From Polymorphum gilvum SL003B-26A1 (GTDB lineage Bacteria > Pseudomonadota > Alphaproteobacteria > Rhizobiales > Stappiaceae): 64,000 nucleotides of DNA. Shown in pieces: positions 1-8,719 of this stretch. Numbering within the stretch: the stretch's first letter is position 1; every line of letters begins with the position of its first letter. Below the pieces are notes generated by a model, which had not been told where the DNA came from, searched no databases, and was given only the letters and a program-made list of their open reading frames with translations. The translations under genes and the position numbers were made by a program. Where the stretch lies: contig NC_015259.1 in assembly GCF_000192745.1 (NCBI RefSeq), positions 2,867,001-2,931,000 on the forward strand, read 5' to 3'.

Positions 1-95
1 TAGCTGATCGGGTAGGACAGGACGGTGATGAGCAGAATGAAGAACTGCTGGCGCGCGCTGAACTTCCAGATGAAGCGAAAGAGGCTTTTTTCCAT
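1..95 (-). CDS. ABC transporter transmembrane protein, N-terminal fragment (runs off window)
   Basis: Only the first 31 codons are present, read leftwards from an ATG at 95. The peptide begins MEKSLFRFIWKFSARQQFF and enters a hydrophobic stretch ending LSYPIS. This is how the first cytoplasmic segment and membrane helix of ABC exporters (fused membrane plus ATPase type) begin in alphaproteobacteria. The assignment rests on pattern memory of one short segment. It is divergent from the glycosyltransferase cluster that starts at 291, so an export role for that cluster's product is plausible but inferred. No strong ribosome site is visible upstream. Confidence 0.55.
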   Translation of the reverse strand, partial: MEKSLFRFIWKFSARQQFFILLITVLSYPIS

Positions 96-290
96 GTCAA
101 AGTCCAGCCAGGCAAACCGAACGCCATTCGCGTAGTCGTAGGACGTTGCGTATTAACTCGCAACGCCGGATGTGCCATAGAGGGGCTTCCTGGCCGTGAG
201 GATCGCCACAGAAGCGACGGTCTTGCGCAGGTTGCGGGGCATGCAGACAAGACAGCGCCCGAACGGGCCGAAGGCAGACTATGGGGCATC
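96..290. promoter_or_regulatory. Divergent intergenic region between ABC exporter and glycosyltransferase genes
   Basis: This 195-base spacer separates two divergent genes and so must hold both promoters. It is less GC-rich than its flanks around 130-165. I could not assign convincing -35/-10 hexamers or an operator. Confidence 0.4.
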
Positions 291-1505
291 ATGCGGTCGG
301 AAACGCCTAGAATCCTCATCTACAGCCACGACTCGTTCGGGCTCGGACACCTGCGCCGCTGCCGGGCGATCGCCCAGGCGCTGGTCGGCGCGTTCGACAC
401 GCTGTCGGTCCTGATTCTGTCCGGCTCGCCGATCATCGGCAGCTTCGAGTTCCGCTCGCGCGTCGATTTCGTGCGCATTCCGGGCGTGATCAAGCTGCGC
501 AACGGCGAATACACGCCGCTTTCGCTGCATTTAAACATCGATCACACGCTGGAGATCCGCTCGTCGATCATCGAACATACCGCGCAGGTGTTCGCGCCCG
601 ACATCTTCATCGTCGACAAGGAGCCGCTCGGCCTGCGCGGCGAGGTGCTGCCGACGCTGGAGCAGCTCAAGAAGGCCGGCACCCGGCTGGTTCTGGGCAT
701 CCGGGACGTGATGGACGACCCGGCGATCCTGCAACAGGAATGGCAGCGCAAGAACGTCCGCCCGGCGCTGGAGACCCTGTACGACGAGATCTGGATCTAC
801 GGCCCGCGCGAGATCTACGATCCGCTTCAGGGCCTCGACCTGCCGCAGTCGATACTCGACAAGAGCCTGTTCACCGGCTACCTGCGCCGCGACATGCCCA
901 AGGGCGCGCGCCTGTCCGAGCCGCTGCCGTTCGGCGAGGAGCCGTTCATCCTGGTCACGCCCGGCGGCGGCGGCGACGGGGTCGAGATGGTCGACTGGGT
1001 GATGCGTGCCTACGAGGCGCGAGCGCGGCCGCTGTTTCCCGCCCTGATCGTGCTCGGCCCGTTCATGCCGGCGGCCTCGGTCGCCAGCTTCATGGCGCGC
1101 GCCGAACACCTGCGCGACGTGCACATCATGCGCTTCACGCCGCAGATCGAGCCCTACCTGCAGGCAGCGACGGCGATCGTCGGCATGGGCGGCTACAACA
1201 CCTTCTGCGAGATCCTGTCGTTCGACAAGCCGACGCTGCTGGTGCCGCGCATCGTGCCGCGGCGCGAACAGGCGATCCGCGCGGCACGGGCAGAGTCCTC
1301 GGGCCTGCTCAAGGTGCTGCCGATCGAGCACTATCCGGATGTCGAACTGATGATCGACGCACTGGTCGACCTGCCGGATTCGCCGCCGCCGTCCGAATCG
1401 GGCGTCGCCAACCTCCTCGGAGGCCTGGACGTGATCGAAAGCCGTGTGGGGGAGATCCTGGAGGATGCCGGGCGGCCGAAGATCCGCCGTCGCGCCATCA
1501 TCTGA
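291..1505 (+). CDS. MurG-like glycosyltransferase (GT-B fold, COG4671 type)
   Basis: A 404-residue protein. The N-terminus carries a glycine/histidine loop (SFGLGHLRRCRA, about residues 15-26) as in MurG-like and COG4671 'predicted glycosyl transferase' proteins. The C-terminal half has the nucleotide-sugar site signature GMGGYNT (about 299-304), followed by a PxLLVPR segment, as in family GT28. It is cytoplasmic, with no signal peptide. It heads a packed set of five genes (gaps of 21 and 4 bases, then two 4-base or shorter overlaps) containing another MurG-like protein, two GT4 enzymes and a deacetylase. Donor and acceptor cannot be read from sequence. ATG 291 is the first start giving the canonical N-terminal strand (PRILIYSHD). 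Confidence 0.8.
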   Translation: MRSETPRILIYSHDSFGLGHLRRCRAIAQALVGAFDTLSVLILSGSPIIGSFEFRSRVDFVRIPGVIKLRNGEYTPLSLHLNIDHTLEIRSSIIEHTAQVFAPDIFIVDKEPLGLRGEVLPTLEQLKKAGTRLVLGIRDVMDDPAILQQEWQRKNVRPALETLYDEIWIYGPREIYDPLQGLDLPQSILDKSLFTGYLRRDMPKGARLSEPLPFGEEPFILVTPGGGGDGVEMVDWVMRAYEARARPLFPALIVLGPFMPAASVASFMARAEHLRDVHIMRFTPQIEPYLQAATAIVGMGGYNTFCEILSFDKPTLLVPRIVPRREQAIRAARAESSGLLKVLPIEHYPDVELMIDALVDLPDSPPPSESGVANLLGGLDVIESRVGEILEDAGRPKIRRRAII

Positions 1506-1526
1506 GCGCCCGCGAGAAGAACCGCC

Positions 1527-2747
1527 ATGTCCCGCATCGCCGTCGTGGTCAAAGGCTACCCGCGCCTGTCCGAGACCTTCATCGCCCAGGAGATCCTGGG
1601 CCTGGAGTGGCGCGGCATCGGCCAGCTGATCGTCGCCCTGCGCCGGCCCTACGACCCCTTCGTCCACGACCTGCACCGGCAGATCGCCGCCGAGGTGCTG
1701 TATCTGCCCGAGTACCTGAAGGACGATCCGGCGCGGGTCCGGCGCGCACGCGCCTGGGCGAAGCGGCAGCCGACCTACGCGGCGGCACGCGCGCTGTTCG
1801 AGGCCGACTTCGCGCGGGAGGGCAACGCCGGACGGCAGCGGCGCTGGGGCCAGGCCTGCGTGTTCGCACACGAGTTGCCGGACGACGTCACCTGGATCCA
1901 CACCCACTACCTGCACACGCCCTGTTCGGTGGCGCGCTATGCGGCCCATCTGTCGGGGCGGCGCTGGTCCTTTTCCGCCCATGCCAAGGACATCTGGACC
2001 AGTCCGGAGTGGGACCTGCGGACCAAGCTGGACGACGCCGCCTGGGGGGTGACCTGCACACGAGTCAACGTCGACTACCTGAAGAGCCTCACTTCGGACC
2101 CGGACAAGATCGAGCTGGTCTATCACGGACTCGATTTCTCCGGCTTTCCCCTGCCCGACGACAGGCCGTCCGGGCGCGACGGACGGGGCGAACCGGTGCG
2201 CCTGGTCTCGGTCGGGCGCGCGGTGGAGAAGAAAGGCTACGACGATCTGCTCGCCGCGCTGGCGCTGCTGCCGGACGAGGTTGCCTGGAGCTTCACTCAC
2301 ATCGGCGGCGGCGACCTCGCCGAGGATCTGAAGGAGCGGGCCAACCGTCTGAAAATAAACGACAAGATCACCTGGCTCGGACCCCGGCCGCGCGAGGAGG
2401 TCATCCGCGCCTGCCGGGACAGCGACCTGTTCGTGCTGTCGTCGAAGCTCGCCAGAAGCGGCGACCGGGACGGCCTGCCGAACGTGTTGATGGAAGCGCA
2501 GGCGATGGGATTGTGCTGCTTGTCGACACGGGTTTCGGCCATCCCCGAGCTGATCGAGGACGGCGCCACCGGCGTGCTGGTGCCGCCGGCAGACGTGCCC
2601 GCGCTGGCAAGGGAACTGGAGCGGCTGATCCGGTCGCCAGCGGAGCGAGACCGGCTGGGGCGGGCGGCGTCGACCCGTGTGCGGGCGCGGTTCTCGACCG
2701 AGCCGGGGCTCGACCGACTGGCAGAAAAATTCCGCAAGGTCTTGTGA
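1527..2747 (+). CDS. Glycosyltransferase family 4
   Basis: A 406-residue GT-B protein. It opens with a Rossmann strand and the motif VKGYPRLSETFIAQE, very common at the start of GT4 enzymes for exopolysaccharide or lipopolysaccharide. The C-terminal donor-binding region has the EX7E-type segment (PNVLMEAQAMGL, about residues 315-327) followed by STRVSAIPELI and GVLVPPAD. It should transfer a sugar from a nucleotide donor with retention of configuration. It lies 21 bases after the preceding transferase and 4 bases before the next one, so co-translation is likely. Substrate unknown. Confidence 0.85.
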   Translation: MSRIAVVVKGYPRLSETFIAQEILGLEWRGIGQLIVALRRPYDPFVHDLHRQIAAEVLYLPEYLKDDPARVRRARAWAKRQPTYAAARALFEADFAREGNAGRQRRWGQACVFAHELPDDVTWIHTHYLHTPCSVARYAAHLSGRRWSFSAHAKDIWTSPEWDLRTKLDDAAWGVTCTRVNVDYLKSLTSDPDKIELVYHGLDFSGFPLPDDRPSGRDGRGEPVRLVSVGRAVEKKGYDDLLAALALLPDEVAWSFTHIGGGDLAEDLKERANRLKINDKITWLGPRPREEVIRACRDSDLFVLSSKLARSGDRDGLPNVLMEAQAMGLCCLSTRVSAIPELIEDGATGVLVPPADVPALARELERLIRSPAERDRLGRAASTRVRARFSTEPGLDRLAEKFRKVL

Positions 2748-2751
2748 TATC

Positions 2752-3870
2752 GTGAAAATCGCCTTCACAGCACCGATGAAGCCGCTCGACGATCCGGTGC
2801 CGTCCGGCGACCGCACGATGGGCCGGCTGATCGTGCGTGCGCTGGAGGCCCGCGGCCACGACGTTCGAATCGCCTCGCGCTTCCGCGCCTGGCGGCAGGA
2901 CGGCGCCGAGCTGCCGGCAGCCAGGGATGTCGCCCGCGCGGAAGCCGAGCGGATTGCCGCGGCCTGGCAGGCGGAGGACTACCGGCCGGACCTGTTCCTC
3001 ACCTATCATCTCTACCACAAGGCACCCGACTGGGTCGGCCCAAGCCTTTGCGATCACTTCGACATTCCCTACGCGATCATCGAGGCGAGCCGCGCGCCGA
3101 AGCGTCGAACCGGCCCGTGGGCGTTCGGGTTCGCCGAGGCCGACGCGGCGCTGATGCGTGCCGATGCGGTCGCCGCGCTGCACCGGGCGGACGCCGAATG
3201 CCTCGCGGAAGTGCTGCCGCAGGACCGGCTGCAGGTGCTGCCGCCATTCCTCGACGCGGCGCCGTTCCGGCAGGCGGCGACCGCCGACAGGGCTTCGGGC
3301 GGACCGGCGCGGCTTCTGGCGGTCGGCATGATGCGCGCCGGCGACAAGCAGCACTCGTACCGCGTCCTGGCCGATTCCTTGAAGGAAATCATGGATCTGG
3401 ACTGGACAATCACGCTCGTCGGCGACGGCCCTGCGCGAGACCCGATCCTGTCCCACTTCCCTCCTGAAAGGGTCCGATGGCTCGGTGCCCTGGCGCCGGA
3501 GGCGCTGCCTGCCGTTTATGCCGGTCACGACCTCCTCGCCTGGCCGGCGATCCGAGAGGCTTTCGGCTTCGTCTTCCTGGAAGCGCAGGCGGCCGGACTG
3601 GCGGTCGCCGGCGGTGCAACCTTCGGCGTGCCCGACATCGTCCGAGACGGCGTCACCGGGCTGCTGTCGCCCGAAGGGGATGTCGCCGCTTTCGCGGCGA
3701 GCCTGCGACGACTGATATCCGACGGCGCGCTGCGCCGGACCATGGGGCTCGCGGCGGCGCGTCACATCGCCGAGGCCCACGACCTGGACGCCGGCGCGCG
3801 GCGGGTCGAGTGCCTGCTGACGACGGCCCTGGCGCGGTTCAAGTCCGGCAGGGGACAGGGAGAGCGCTGA
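2752..3870 (+). CDS. Glycosyltransferase (GT4/GT1-like)
   Basis: A 372-residue protein read from GTG 2752. An upstream in-frame ATG at 2677 would lie inside the previous gene and adds a non-homologous tail, so GTG is preferred; it gives VKIAFTAPMKPLDDPVPSG, a normal GT4 opening. The donor site EAFGFVFLEAQAAGL is at about residues 268-282, followed by GVPDIVRDGVTGLL. A GDRTMGRLIVRALEARGHDV segment near the N-terminus forms the acceptor-side fold. It starts 4 bases after the stop of the preceding gene, and its TGA overlaps the next ATG. Substrate unknown. Confidence 0.82.
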   Translation: MKIAFTAPMKPLDDPVPSGDRTMGRLIVRALEARGHDVRIASRFRAWRQDGAELPAARDVARAEAERIAAAWQAEDYRPDLFLTYHLYHKAPDWVGPSLCDHFDIPYAIIEASRAPKRRTGPWAFGFAEADAALMRADAVAALHRADAECLAEVLPQDRLQVLPPFLDAAPFRQAATADRASGGPARLLAVGMMRAGDKQHSYRVLADSLKEIMDLDWTITLVGDGPARDPILSHFPPERVRWLGALAPEALPAVYAGHDLLAWPAIREAFGFVFLEAQAAGLAVAGGATFGVPDIVRDGVTGLLSPEGDVAAFAASLRRLISDGALRRTMGLAAARHIAEAHDLDAGARRVECLLTTALARFKSGRGQGER

Positions 3871-5030
3871 TGCACGCCTTCATCCACGTCCAGCACCTGC
3901 TCGGCACCGGCCACGCGGTGCGCGCGGCGGCGATCGGCCAGGCGCTGGCCGCGCGCGGCGCGGCGGTGACGCTCGCCACCGGCAACACCCTGCCGCCGAC
4001 GCTCGACACGAGCGGGCTGGACGTGGTCGCGCTGCCGCCGGTGAAAAGTCCCGACGCGGTGTTCGACCGGCTGGTGACGCCGGACGGGCGCACCATCGAC
4101 GACGCCTGGATGGCGCGCCGGCGCAAGGCGACGCTCGACGCCTTCACCCGCTGTCCGGTCGACCTGCTGCTGACCGAGACCTATCCGTTCGGGCGGCGCC
4201 AGTTCGAGTTCGAGCTCGCCCCCCTGGTGGAGACGGCGAAGACGGCGGCGCGCCGGCCGCTGATCGCCACCTCGATCCGCGACATCCTGGTGCGCAAGCA
4301 GCAGCTTTGGAAGGAGGAATGGATGGCGGGGCAGGCGCTCGCCCACTACGACCGCATCCTGGTCCACGCCGATCCGGAGTTCGTCGAACTGGCCGACAGC
4401 TTCCCCTTCGCCGAGCGCGTCGCGCATCTGGTGCGCTACACCGGCTATGTCGGCGGCGGCGCGCGGCCCGAGCCGCCGGTGGGCGACGGCGAGGACGAGG
4501 TGATCGTCTCCTGCGGCGGCGGCGCGGTCGCGCAAGCCCTGATCGAGGCCGCGCTCGACGCCGCCCCCCTCTCCCGCCGGGCCGCCGACGCGCCCTGGCG
4601 GCTGCTGATCGGCCACGACGTGCCGGACGCCGCCTTCGAAGCCTACCGGCGCCGCGCGCCCAGCGGCATGATCGTGGAGCGGGCGCGGCGCGACTTCCCG
4701 GGCCTACTGAAACGGGCGCGGCTGTCGGTCAGCCAAGCCGGCTACAACACCGTGCTCGACATCCTGATCGCCGGCGTGCCGGCGGTATTCGTGCCCTTCG
4801 CTCAGGTGCGCGAGACCGAGCAGGCCCAGCGCGCCGAGGCGCTGGCCCGCCACGGCCGCGCCGTGGTGGTGCCCGAGAAGGGCCTGACGCCGGAGCGGCT
4901 GGCGGCGGCCGTCGACGACGCCCTCGCCCTGCCCCATGCGACAACCGAGGTTCGGCTCGGCGGGGCGCAGGCGAGCGCGGAGATCCTGCTCGCCGACCTG
5001 GCGGCGCGCAGCCCGGGACGGCCGTCATGA
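3870..5030 (+). CDS. MurG-like glycosyltransferase, second copy of the type
   Basis: A 386-residue protein whose ATG overlaps the upstream TGA by one base. The N-terminal loop LLGTGHAVRAAAIGQAL parallels the GLGHLRR loop of the first gene of the cluster. The donor-binding motif SQAGYNTVLDIL is at about residues 288-299, followed by PAVFVPFAQVRETEQAQRA, which is diagnostic of the GT28 C-terminal domain. An in-frame start at 3477 exists but lies wholly within the preceding gene and was rejected. The two MurG-like proteins share fold but little sequence, so they probably catalyse different steps. Confidence 0.82.
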   Translation: MHAFIHVQHLLGTGHAVRAAAIGQALAARGAAVTLATGNTLPPTLDTSGLDVVALPPVKSPDAVFDRLVTPDGRTIDDAWMARRRKATLDAFTRCPVDLLLTETYPFGRRQFEFELAPLVETAKTAARRPLIATSIRDILVRKQQLWKEEWMAGQALAHYDRILVHADPEFVELADSFPFAERVAHLVRYTGYVGGGARPEPPVGDGEDEVIVSCGGGAVAQALIEAALDAAPLSRRAADAPWRLLIGHDVPDAAFEAYRRRAPSGMIVERARRDFPGLLKRARLSVSQAGYNTVLDILIAGVPAVFVPFAQVRETEQAQRAEALARHGRAVVVPEKGLTPERLAAAVDDALALPHATTEVRLGGAQASAEILLADLAARSPGRPS

Positions 5031-5788
5031 GCGACACGCGCGCGACCTTCCAGGCCCGGCTGTCCGAGCATCTCGACTGGTTCGCCGTGCGTGGGCGCAA
5101 GGCCCGCTTCTGGTGGCGCGACGACGACGCGGTGGCGCCAAGTGCGGCCCTCGACCGGATGCTGGCGCTTGCCGAATGCCACGGCGTCGACCTGGCGCTC
5201 GCCGTCATCCCGAAGGAGGCGACCGAAGCGCTCGCCGCGCGGCTCGCCGGCGAGCCGCATGCGGTGGTGCTGCAGCACGGCTGGCAGCACAGGAACTTCC
5301 AGAGGAAAGATCTCGGCGAGAAGGCAGCGGAACTGGGCAGCCGGCGCGCCGTCGACGAGGTGCTCGGCGACCTGGCGCAGGGCCGTGCCCGGCTCGAAGC
5401 ACTGTTCGGCGAGCGCTTCGTCGCCGCCCTGGTACCGCCGTGGAACCGCATCGATCCGGCGGTCGCCCGCCGTCTGCCCGAGATCGGTCTCGCCGGCCTG
5501 TCGACCTTCACCTTCCATCGGGCGCCGCGCCCGCATCAGGTGCAGGCGCATGTCGACATCCTGAAATGGAAGGGCGAGCGGCGTTTCATCGGCTGGAAGA
5601 GCGCGGGCGACCGCTTCGACCTGCAGCTGTGCCGGCGGCGCACCAACCCGGACGAGCCGGTCGGCCTGCTCAGCCACCATCTCGTCCACGACGAGGCCTG
5701 CTTCGACTTCCTCGATGCCTTCCTCGCCGTCGCAGCCCGTCATCCCGGCGCGACCTGGCCGAAGGTGAAGGACCTGTTCGCCGAGTGA
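5027..5788 (+). CDS. Polysaccharide deacetylase-like protein (NodB superfamily, divergent)
   Basis: A 253-residue protein overlapping the previous gene by 4 bases (ATGA). I see three displaced NodB-type motifs: WWRDDDA (Asp32-34, replacing the usual TFDDG), HGWQHRN (replacing HSxxH, a likely metal pair) and VPPWNRI (the RxPY-type motif). There is no signal peptide, so it would act in the cytoplasm, unlike most chitooligosaccharide deacetylases. Its place at the end of a glycosyltransferase operon suggests it de-N-acetylates a sugar on the intermediate being built. Activity is inferred. Confidence 0.7.
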   Translation: MSDTRATFQARLSEHLDWFAVRGRKARFWWRDDDAVAPSAALDRMLALAECHGVDLALAVIPKEATEALAARLAGEPHAVVLQHGWQHRNFQRKDLGEKAAELGSRRAVDEVLGDLAQGRARLEALFGERFVAALVPPWNRIDPAVARRLPEIGLAGLSTFTFHRAPRPHQVQAHVDILKWKGERRFIGWKSAGDRFDLQLCRRRTNPDEPVGLLSHHLVHDEACFDFLDAFLAVAARHPGATWPKVKDLFAE

Positions 5789-5806
5789 AGCGGGAGCCCG
5801 CCTCCC

Positions 5807-7408
5807 CTACTCCCGCTCCTCCAAGGCGCGGCGGAGGCGGCGGATGAGGACGGCGCGGGCGCGCTCGTCGGCGGCGGCGTCGACCTGGGCCTGGATGTCG
5901 AGAATGAGTTCGGCGTAGTCGTTGTGCCAGTCGCGCCGCTCGGCGATGTCGGGCATGGCGCGCGGCGGGGCGGCGTCGCGGCGCTGGATCGCCCGGCCGG
6001 GAAGAAGGTCGTAGACCGCATCAAGATCCGGGATGACGACGTTGTCGGCGGCAAAGCCGTGGCCGACCAGGGCGTCGCGCATGGCGACCGACTGGCTCTC
6101 CTCGCCATGGGTGAGAAAGATGGAGCCGCGCACCGGCTTGCGCTCCTCGACCCAGTCGAGCAGGTCGTCGCGCGCGGCATGGCCGGAATAGACATCGATG
6201 GAGCGGATGTCGGCGCGCACCTTGACCTCCTCGCCCATGATGCGGACGGACTGCGCGCCGTCCCTGAGGATGGCGCCGAGGGTCGCCGGGGCCTGGTAGC
6301 CGACCAGCAGGACGGTCGTGTTCGGCCGCCACAGCCGGTTCTTCAGGTGGTGGCGGATGCGGCCGGCGTCGCACATGCCGCTGGCGGCGATGATGATGGC
6401 ACCGCCGCCGATGCGGTTGAGGGCCTTGCTGTCCTCGACCGTCTCGGAATAGCTGATCCAGCGGTTGTCGAGCAGATGCGGCCGGTCGGACAGATGCTCC
6501 AGGTCGTCGGCATGAGCGTTGAAGGTCTCGGTCGCCTTGATCGCCAGGGGCGAGTCGAGGAACACCGGAACGCGGTTGAGGCCGCCGCTCTCCATCAGCG
6601 TCATCAGGTCGAAGATCAGTTCCTGGGTGCGCTCGACGGCGAAGGCCGGGATCAGCAGCACGCCGCCGCTGTCGAGGGCGCTGCGCACCTCGCGGGCGAG
6701 CACCAGGCGCCGCTGCTCGTCCGTGACATGCTCGCGCTCGCGTCCGCCGTAGGTGGATTCGCAGATCAGGTGGTCGATGCCGCTGGCGGCTTCGGGGTCG
6801 GGATGGAACGCCTTGTGCTCGGGGCCGATGTCGCCAGAAAACAGCAGCCGCAGCGGTTCGTCGGCACCCGCCTGGCTGGGCGCGATCTCCAGTTCGACCG
6901 AGGCCGAGCCGAGGATGTGGCCGGCGTTCCAGAAACGGGCGCGCACGCCCGGCGCGACATCGACCCAGACGTCGTAGTCGTGAGCCTGGAACGTCTCCTG
7001 GCAGGCGTAGGCGTCGGCCTGGGTATAGATCGGCGTCACGGTCTGCTTGCCGCGGCGCAGGTTGCGGCGGTTGAGGTTTTCCACCTCGTACTGCTGGATG
7101 TGGCCGCTGTCGGGCAGCATGAAGGACAGAAGGTCGCGCGTGCCCTCGGTCATGTGGACGGGGCCGCGGAAGCCGGCGCGCCAGAGCTTGGGGACAAGGC
7201 CGGCGTGGTCGATGTGGGCGTGGGTCAGCAGCACGACGTCGATGCTGTCGGCGGCGAAGGGAAACGGCCGGTAGTTGAGTTCCTTGACCGTCTTGGAGCC
7301 CTGGAACAGGCCGCAGTCGACCAGCAGGCGCGTGGCGCCTATGTCGAGCAGATAGCAGGAACCGGTCACCATGCGGGCCGCGCCGCAGAACGTCAGTCGT
7401 ACAGCCAT
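5807..7408 (-). CDS. MBL-fold/beta-CASP metallo-hydrolase with RNA-specificity domain
   Basis: A 533-residue cytoplasmic protein. The zinc motif THAHIDHAG is at residues 62-70 (His63, His65, Asp67, His68). Further zinc and beta-CASP signatures follow: GSASVELE, FSGDIGPE, then IIIAASGMCDAGRI, and HAARDDLLDW with FLTHGE near the C-terminus. This matches the family of metallo-beta-lactamase exonucleases/RNA-processing enzymes related to CPSF73 and YsxH-type proteins. ATG 7408 is chosen because it gives MAVRLTFCGAARMVTGSCYL, the canonical family start; an in-frame extension to 8662 runs through the next gene. It converges on the deacetylase gene with 18 bases between. Confidence 0.85.
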   Translation of the reverse strand: MAVRLTFCGAARMVTGSCYLLDIGATRLLVDCGLFQGSKTVKELNYRPFPFAADSIDVVLLTHAHIDHAGLVPKLWRAGFRGPVHMTEGTRDLLSFMLPDSGHIQQYEVENLNRRNLRRGKQTVTPIYTQADAYACQETFQAHDYDVWVDVAPGVRARFWNAGHILGSASVELEIAPSQAGADEPLRLLFSGDIGPEHKAFHPDPEAASGIDHLICESTYGGREREHVTDEQRRLVLAREVRSALDSGGVLLIPAFAVERTQELIFDLMTLMESGGLNRVPVFLDSPLAIKATETFNAHADDLEHLSDRPHLLDNRWISYSETVEDSKALNRIGGGAIIIAASGMCDAGRIRHHLKNRLWRPNTTVLLVGYQAPATLGAILRDGAQSVRIMGEEVKVRADIRSIDVYSGHAARDDLLDWVEERKPVRGSIFLTHGEESQSVAMRDALVGHGFAADNVVIPDLDAVYDLLPGRAIQRRDAAPPRAMPDIAERRDWHNDYAELILDIQAQVDAAADERARAVLIRRLRRALEERE

Positions 7409-7482
7409 TGCCGAGCCTTTCGAATCTCGCGTCTGGAGCCTCGCATAGGACATGGTGGGGGACGCCAGCGCAAGGATTCCGC

Positions 7483-8568
7483 TCAGGCCGGCGACCCCGC
7501 TGCCAGGCGAGGCGCGTCGCGGACCGGTCGGTCGACCAGGCGGTCGGTGATCGCCGCGGCGAGCCAGATGGCGCCGAGCGTGATCCAGGCGGTAAGCGCA
7601 AAGACGGAGGCGCCGGTGATGCCGGCACCGACGGCGCACCCGCCGGCGAGCATGCCGCCGAAGCCCATCAAGGCAGCGCCGAGCAGGTAGCGACGCATGG
7701 AGCGACCGTCCTGGAAACCCTGCAGCACCAGTTCGCGCGTGACCAGGGCGGCGAGGAAGGAGCCGAGGAACACGCCGGGCACGAGGCCGATGCCGAAATC
7801 GAGCGCCGAGCCGGGCGGCGACAGGAACAGCATGAGCGTGTCGGCCGACGGACCGGTGAAGGTGATGCCCTCGACCAGCACCGGATCGAAGGCCTGGCGG
7901 GACATGGAGGAGGTGAACCACCAGGCAAGCGGCACGGCGAGGCCGGTCACGACGGCCGCGAAAGCCTGCCACGGCGGCGTTTTCGCGCGCAGGGCGATGA
8001 GGATGCCGGCCACCATCCAGGCGGCGGCGAACAGAATCGCCTGCAGCGGCGAGGTGTTCAGGAACACCATGAGGTCGTTGCCGCCGATGTCGGCAGTGGT
8101 CAGCCAGCCGGCCATTTCCTCGCGCAGCGGCCGCAGGATGCCGCGCAGGCTGGCCTGGGCGACGACGGCGAAGACGAGGCCGGACAGAAGGGCGCGCAGG
8201 TTGCCGGTGGCGGACAGGACCAGCAGACGGCTGGCGCAGCCGCGCGCGAGCACCATGCCGGCGCCGAACATCAGTCCGCCGAGGGCGCCGCCGCTGACGC
8301 TCTGAGGCGAGGCGAGCTGGCGCGCCTCCCCGGCGGCGACCTCGCCGACATCGGCCAGCAGCTGGGTGCCGATGACGGCGGCGGAGAAGGCCAGCAGCCA
8401 GACCGACAGGCGCACACCGAAGCTGCGATGGGCGAACTCGAGCGCGGCAGCGCGCAGGCAGAAGCGGCTCTGCTGGGCGAAGGCGCCGAAGGTCATGCCG
8501 ACCAGCAGCCCGCCGACGGCGAGGATCCAGGGTTCGGGGAAGCGTTCGAGAAGAAAATCCAAGGGCAT
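7483..8568 (-). CDS. YeeE/YedE-family sulfur transporter (first of two)
   Basis: A 361-residue polytopic membrane protein, two YeeE/YedE (DUF395/sulf_transp) repeats. Single cysteines lie in the expected short conserved loops: QQSRFCLRAA near the N-terminus, ARGCASR in the middle and AGGCAVGAG near the C-terminus. In characterised YeeE/TsuA such cysteines relay thiosulfate through the membrane. ATG 8568 gives MPLDFLLERFPEPW. A GTG at 8616 with an ACGAGG sequence upstream would add 16 residues and is a real alternative. Location at the edge of a sox cluster supports uptake of thiosulfate or a related sulfur species. Confidence 0.82.
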   Translation of the reverse strand: MPLDFLLERFPEPWILAVGGLLVGMTFGAFAQQSRFCLRAAALEFAHRSFGVRLSVWLLAFSAAVIGTQLLADVGEVAAGEARQLASPQSVSGGALGGLMFGAGMVLARGCASRLLVLSATGNLRALLSGLVFAVVAQASLRGILRPLREEMAGWLTTADIGGNDLMVFLNTSPLQAILFAAAWMVAGILIALRAKTPPWQAFAAVVTGLAVPLAWWFTSSMSRQAFDPVLVEGITFTGPSADTLMLFLSPPGSALDFGIGLVPGVFLGSFLAALVTRELVLQGFQDGRSMRRYLLGAALMGFGGMLAGGCAVGAGITGASVFALTAWITLGAIWLAAAITDRLVDRPVRDAPRLAAGSPA

Positions 8569-8689
8569 GTCCGGGAGTCCGGGTCTGTCGGCCGAAGCGG
8601 CGCGGGCGGACGGCACGCACGCACCTCGTCCTGACAGGGCGCCCGAGCCCCCGGCGACGCATTGACGTCGGTCAAAAGCGACGCCATAA

Positions 8690-8710
8690 ATTCAAAAAAA
8701 CGCATATGTG
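8690..8710. promoter_or_regulatory. AT-rich island with candidate SoxR operator, yedE/soxH-like intergenic region
   Basis: An abrupt A-rich stretch lies between the divergent YedE and SoxH-like genes. It contains CATAAATTCAAA followed by CGCATAT (8685-8707), sharing CATA, CAAA and CGCATAT in the same order with the soxS/soxV promoter island at 11808-11827. This suggests a common regulator, most simply SoxR. Binding is inferred. Confidence 0.4.
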
Positions 8711-8719
8711 GTGGATGCC

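Noticed and set aside
531-2816. Long antisense ORF of 761 codons on the - strand
   Set aside because: It is opposite three clear glycosyltransferase genes; composition is the Arg/Pro/Gln-rich shadow typical of high-GC DNA and no domain is visible.
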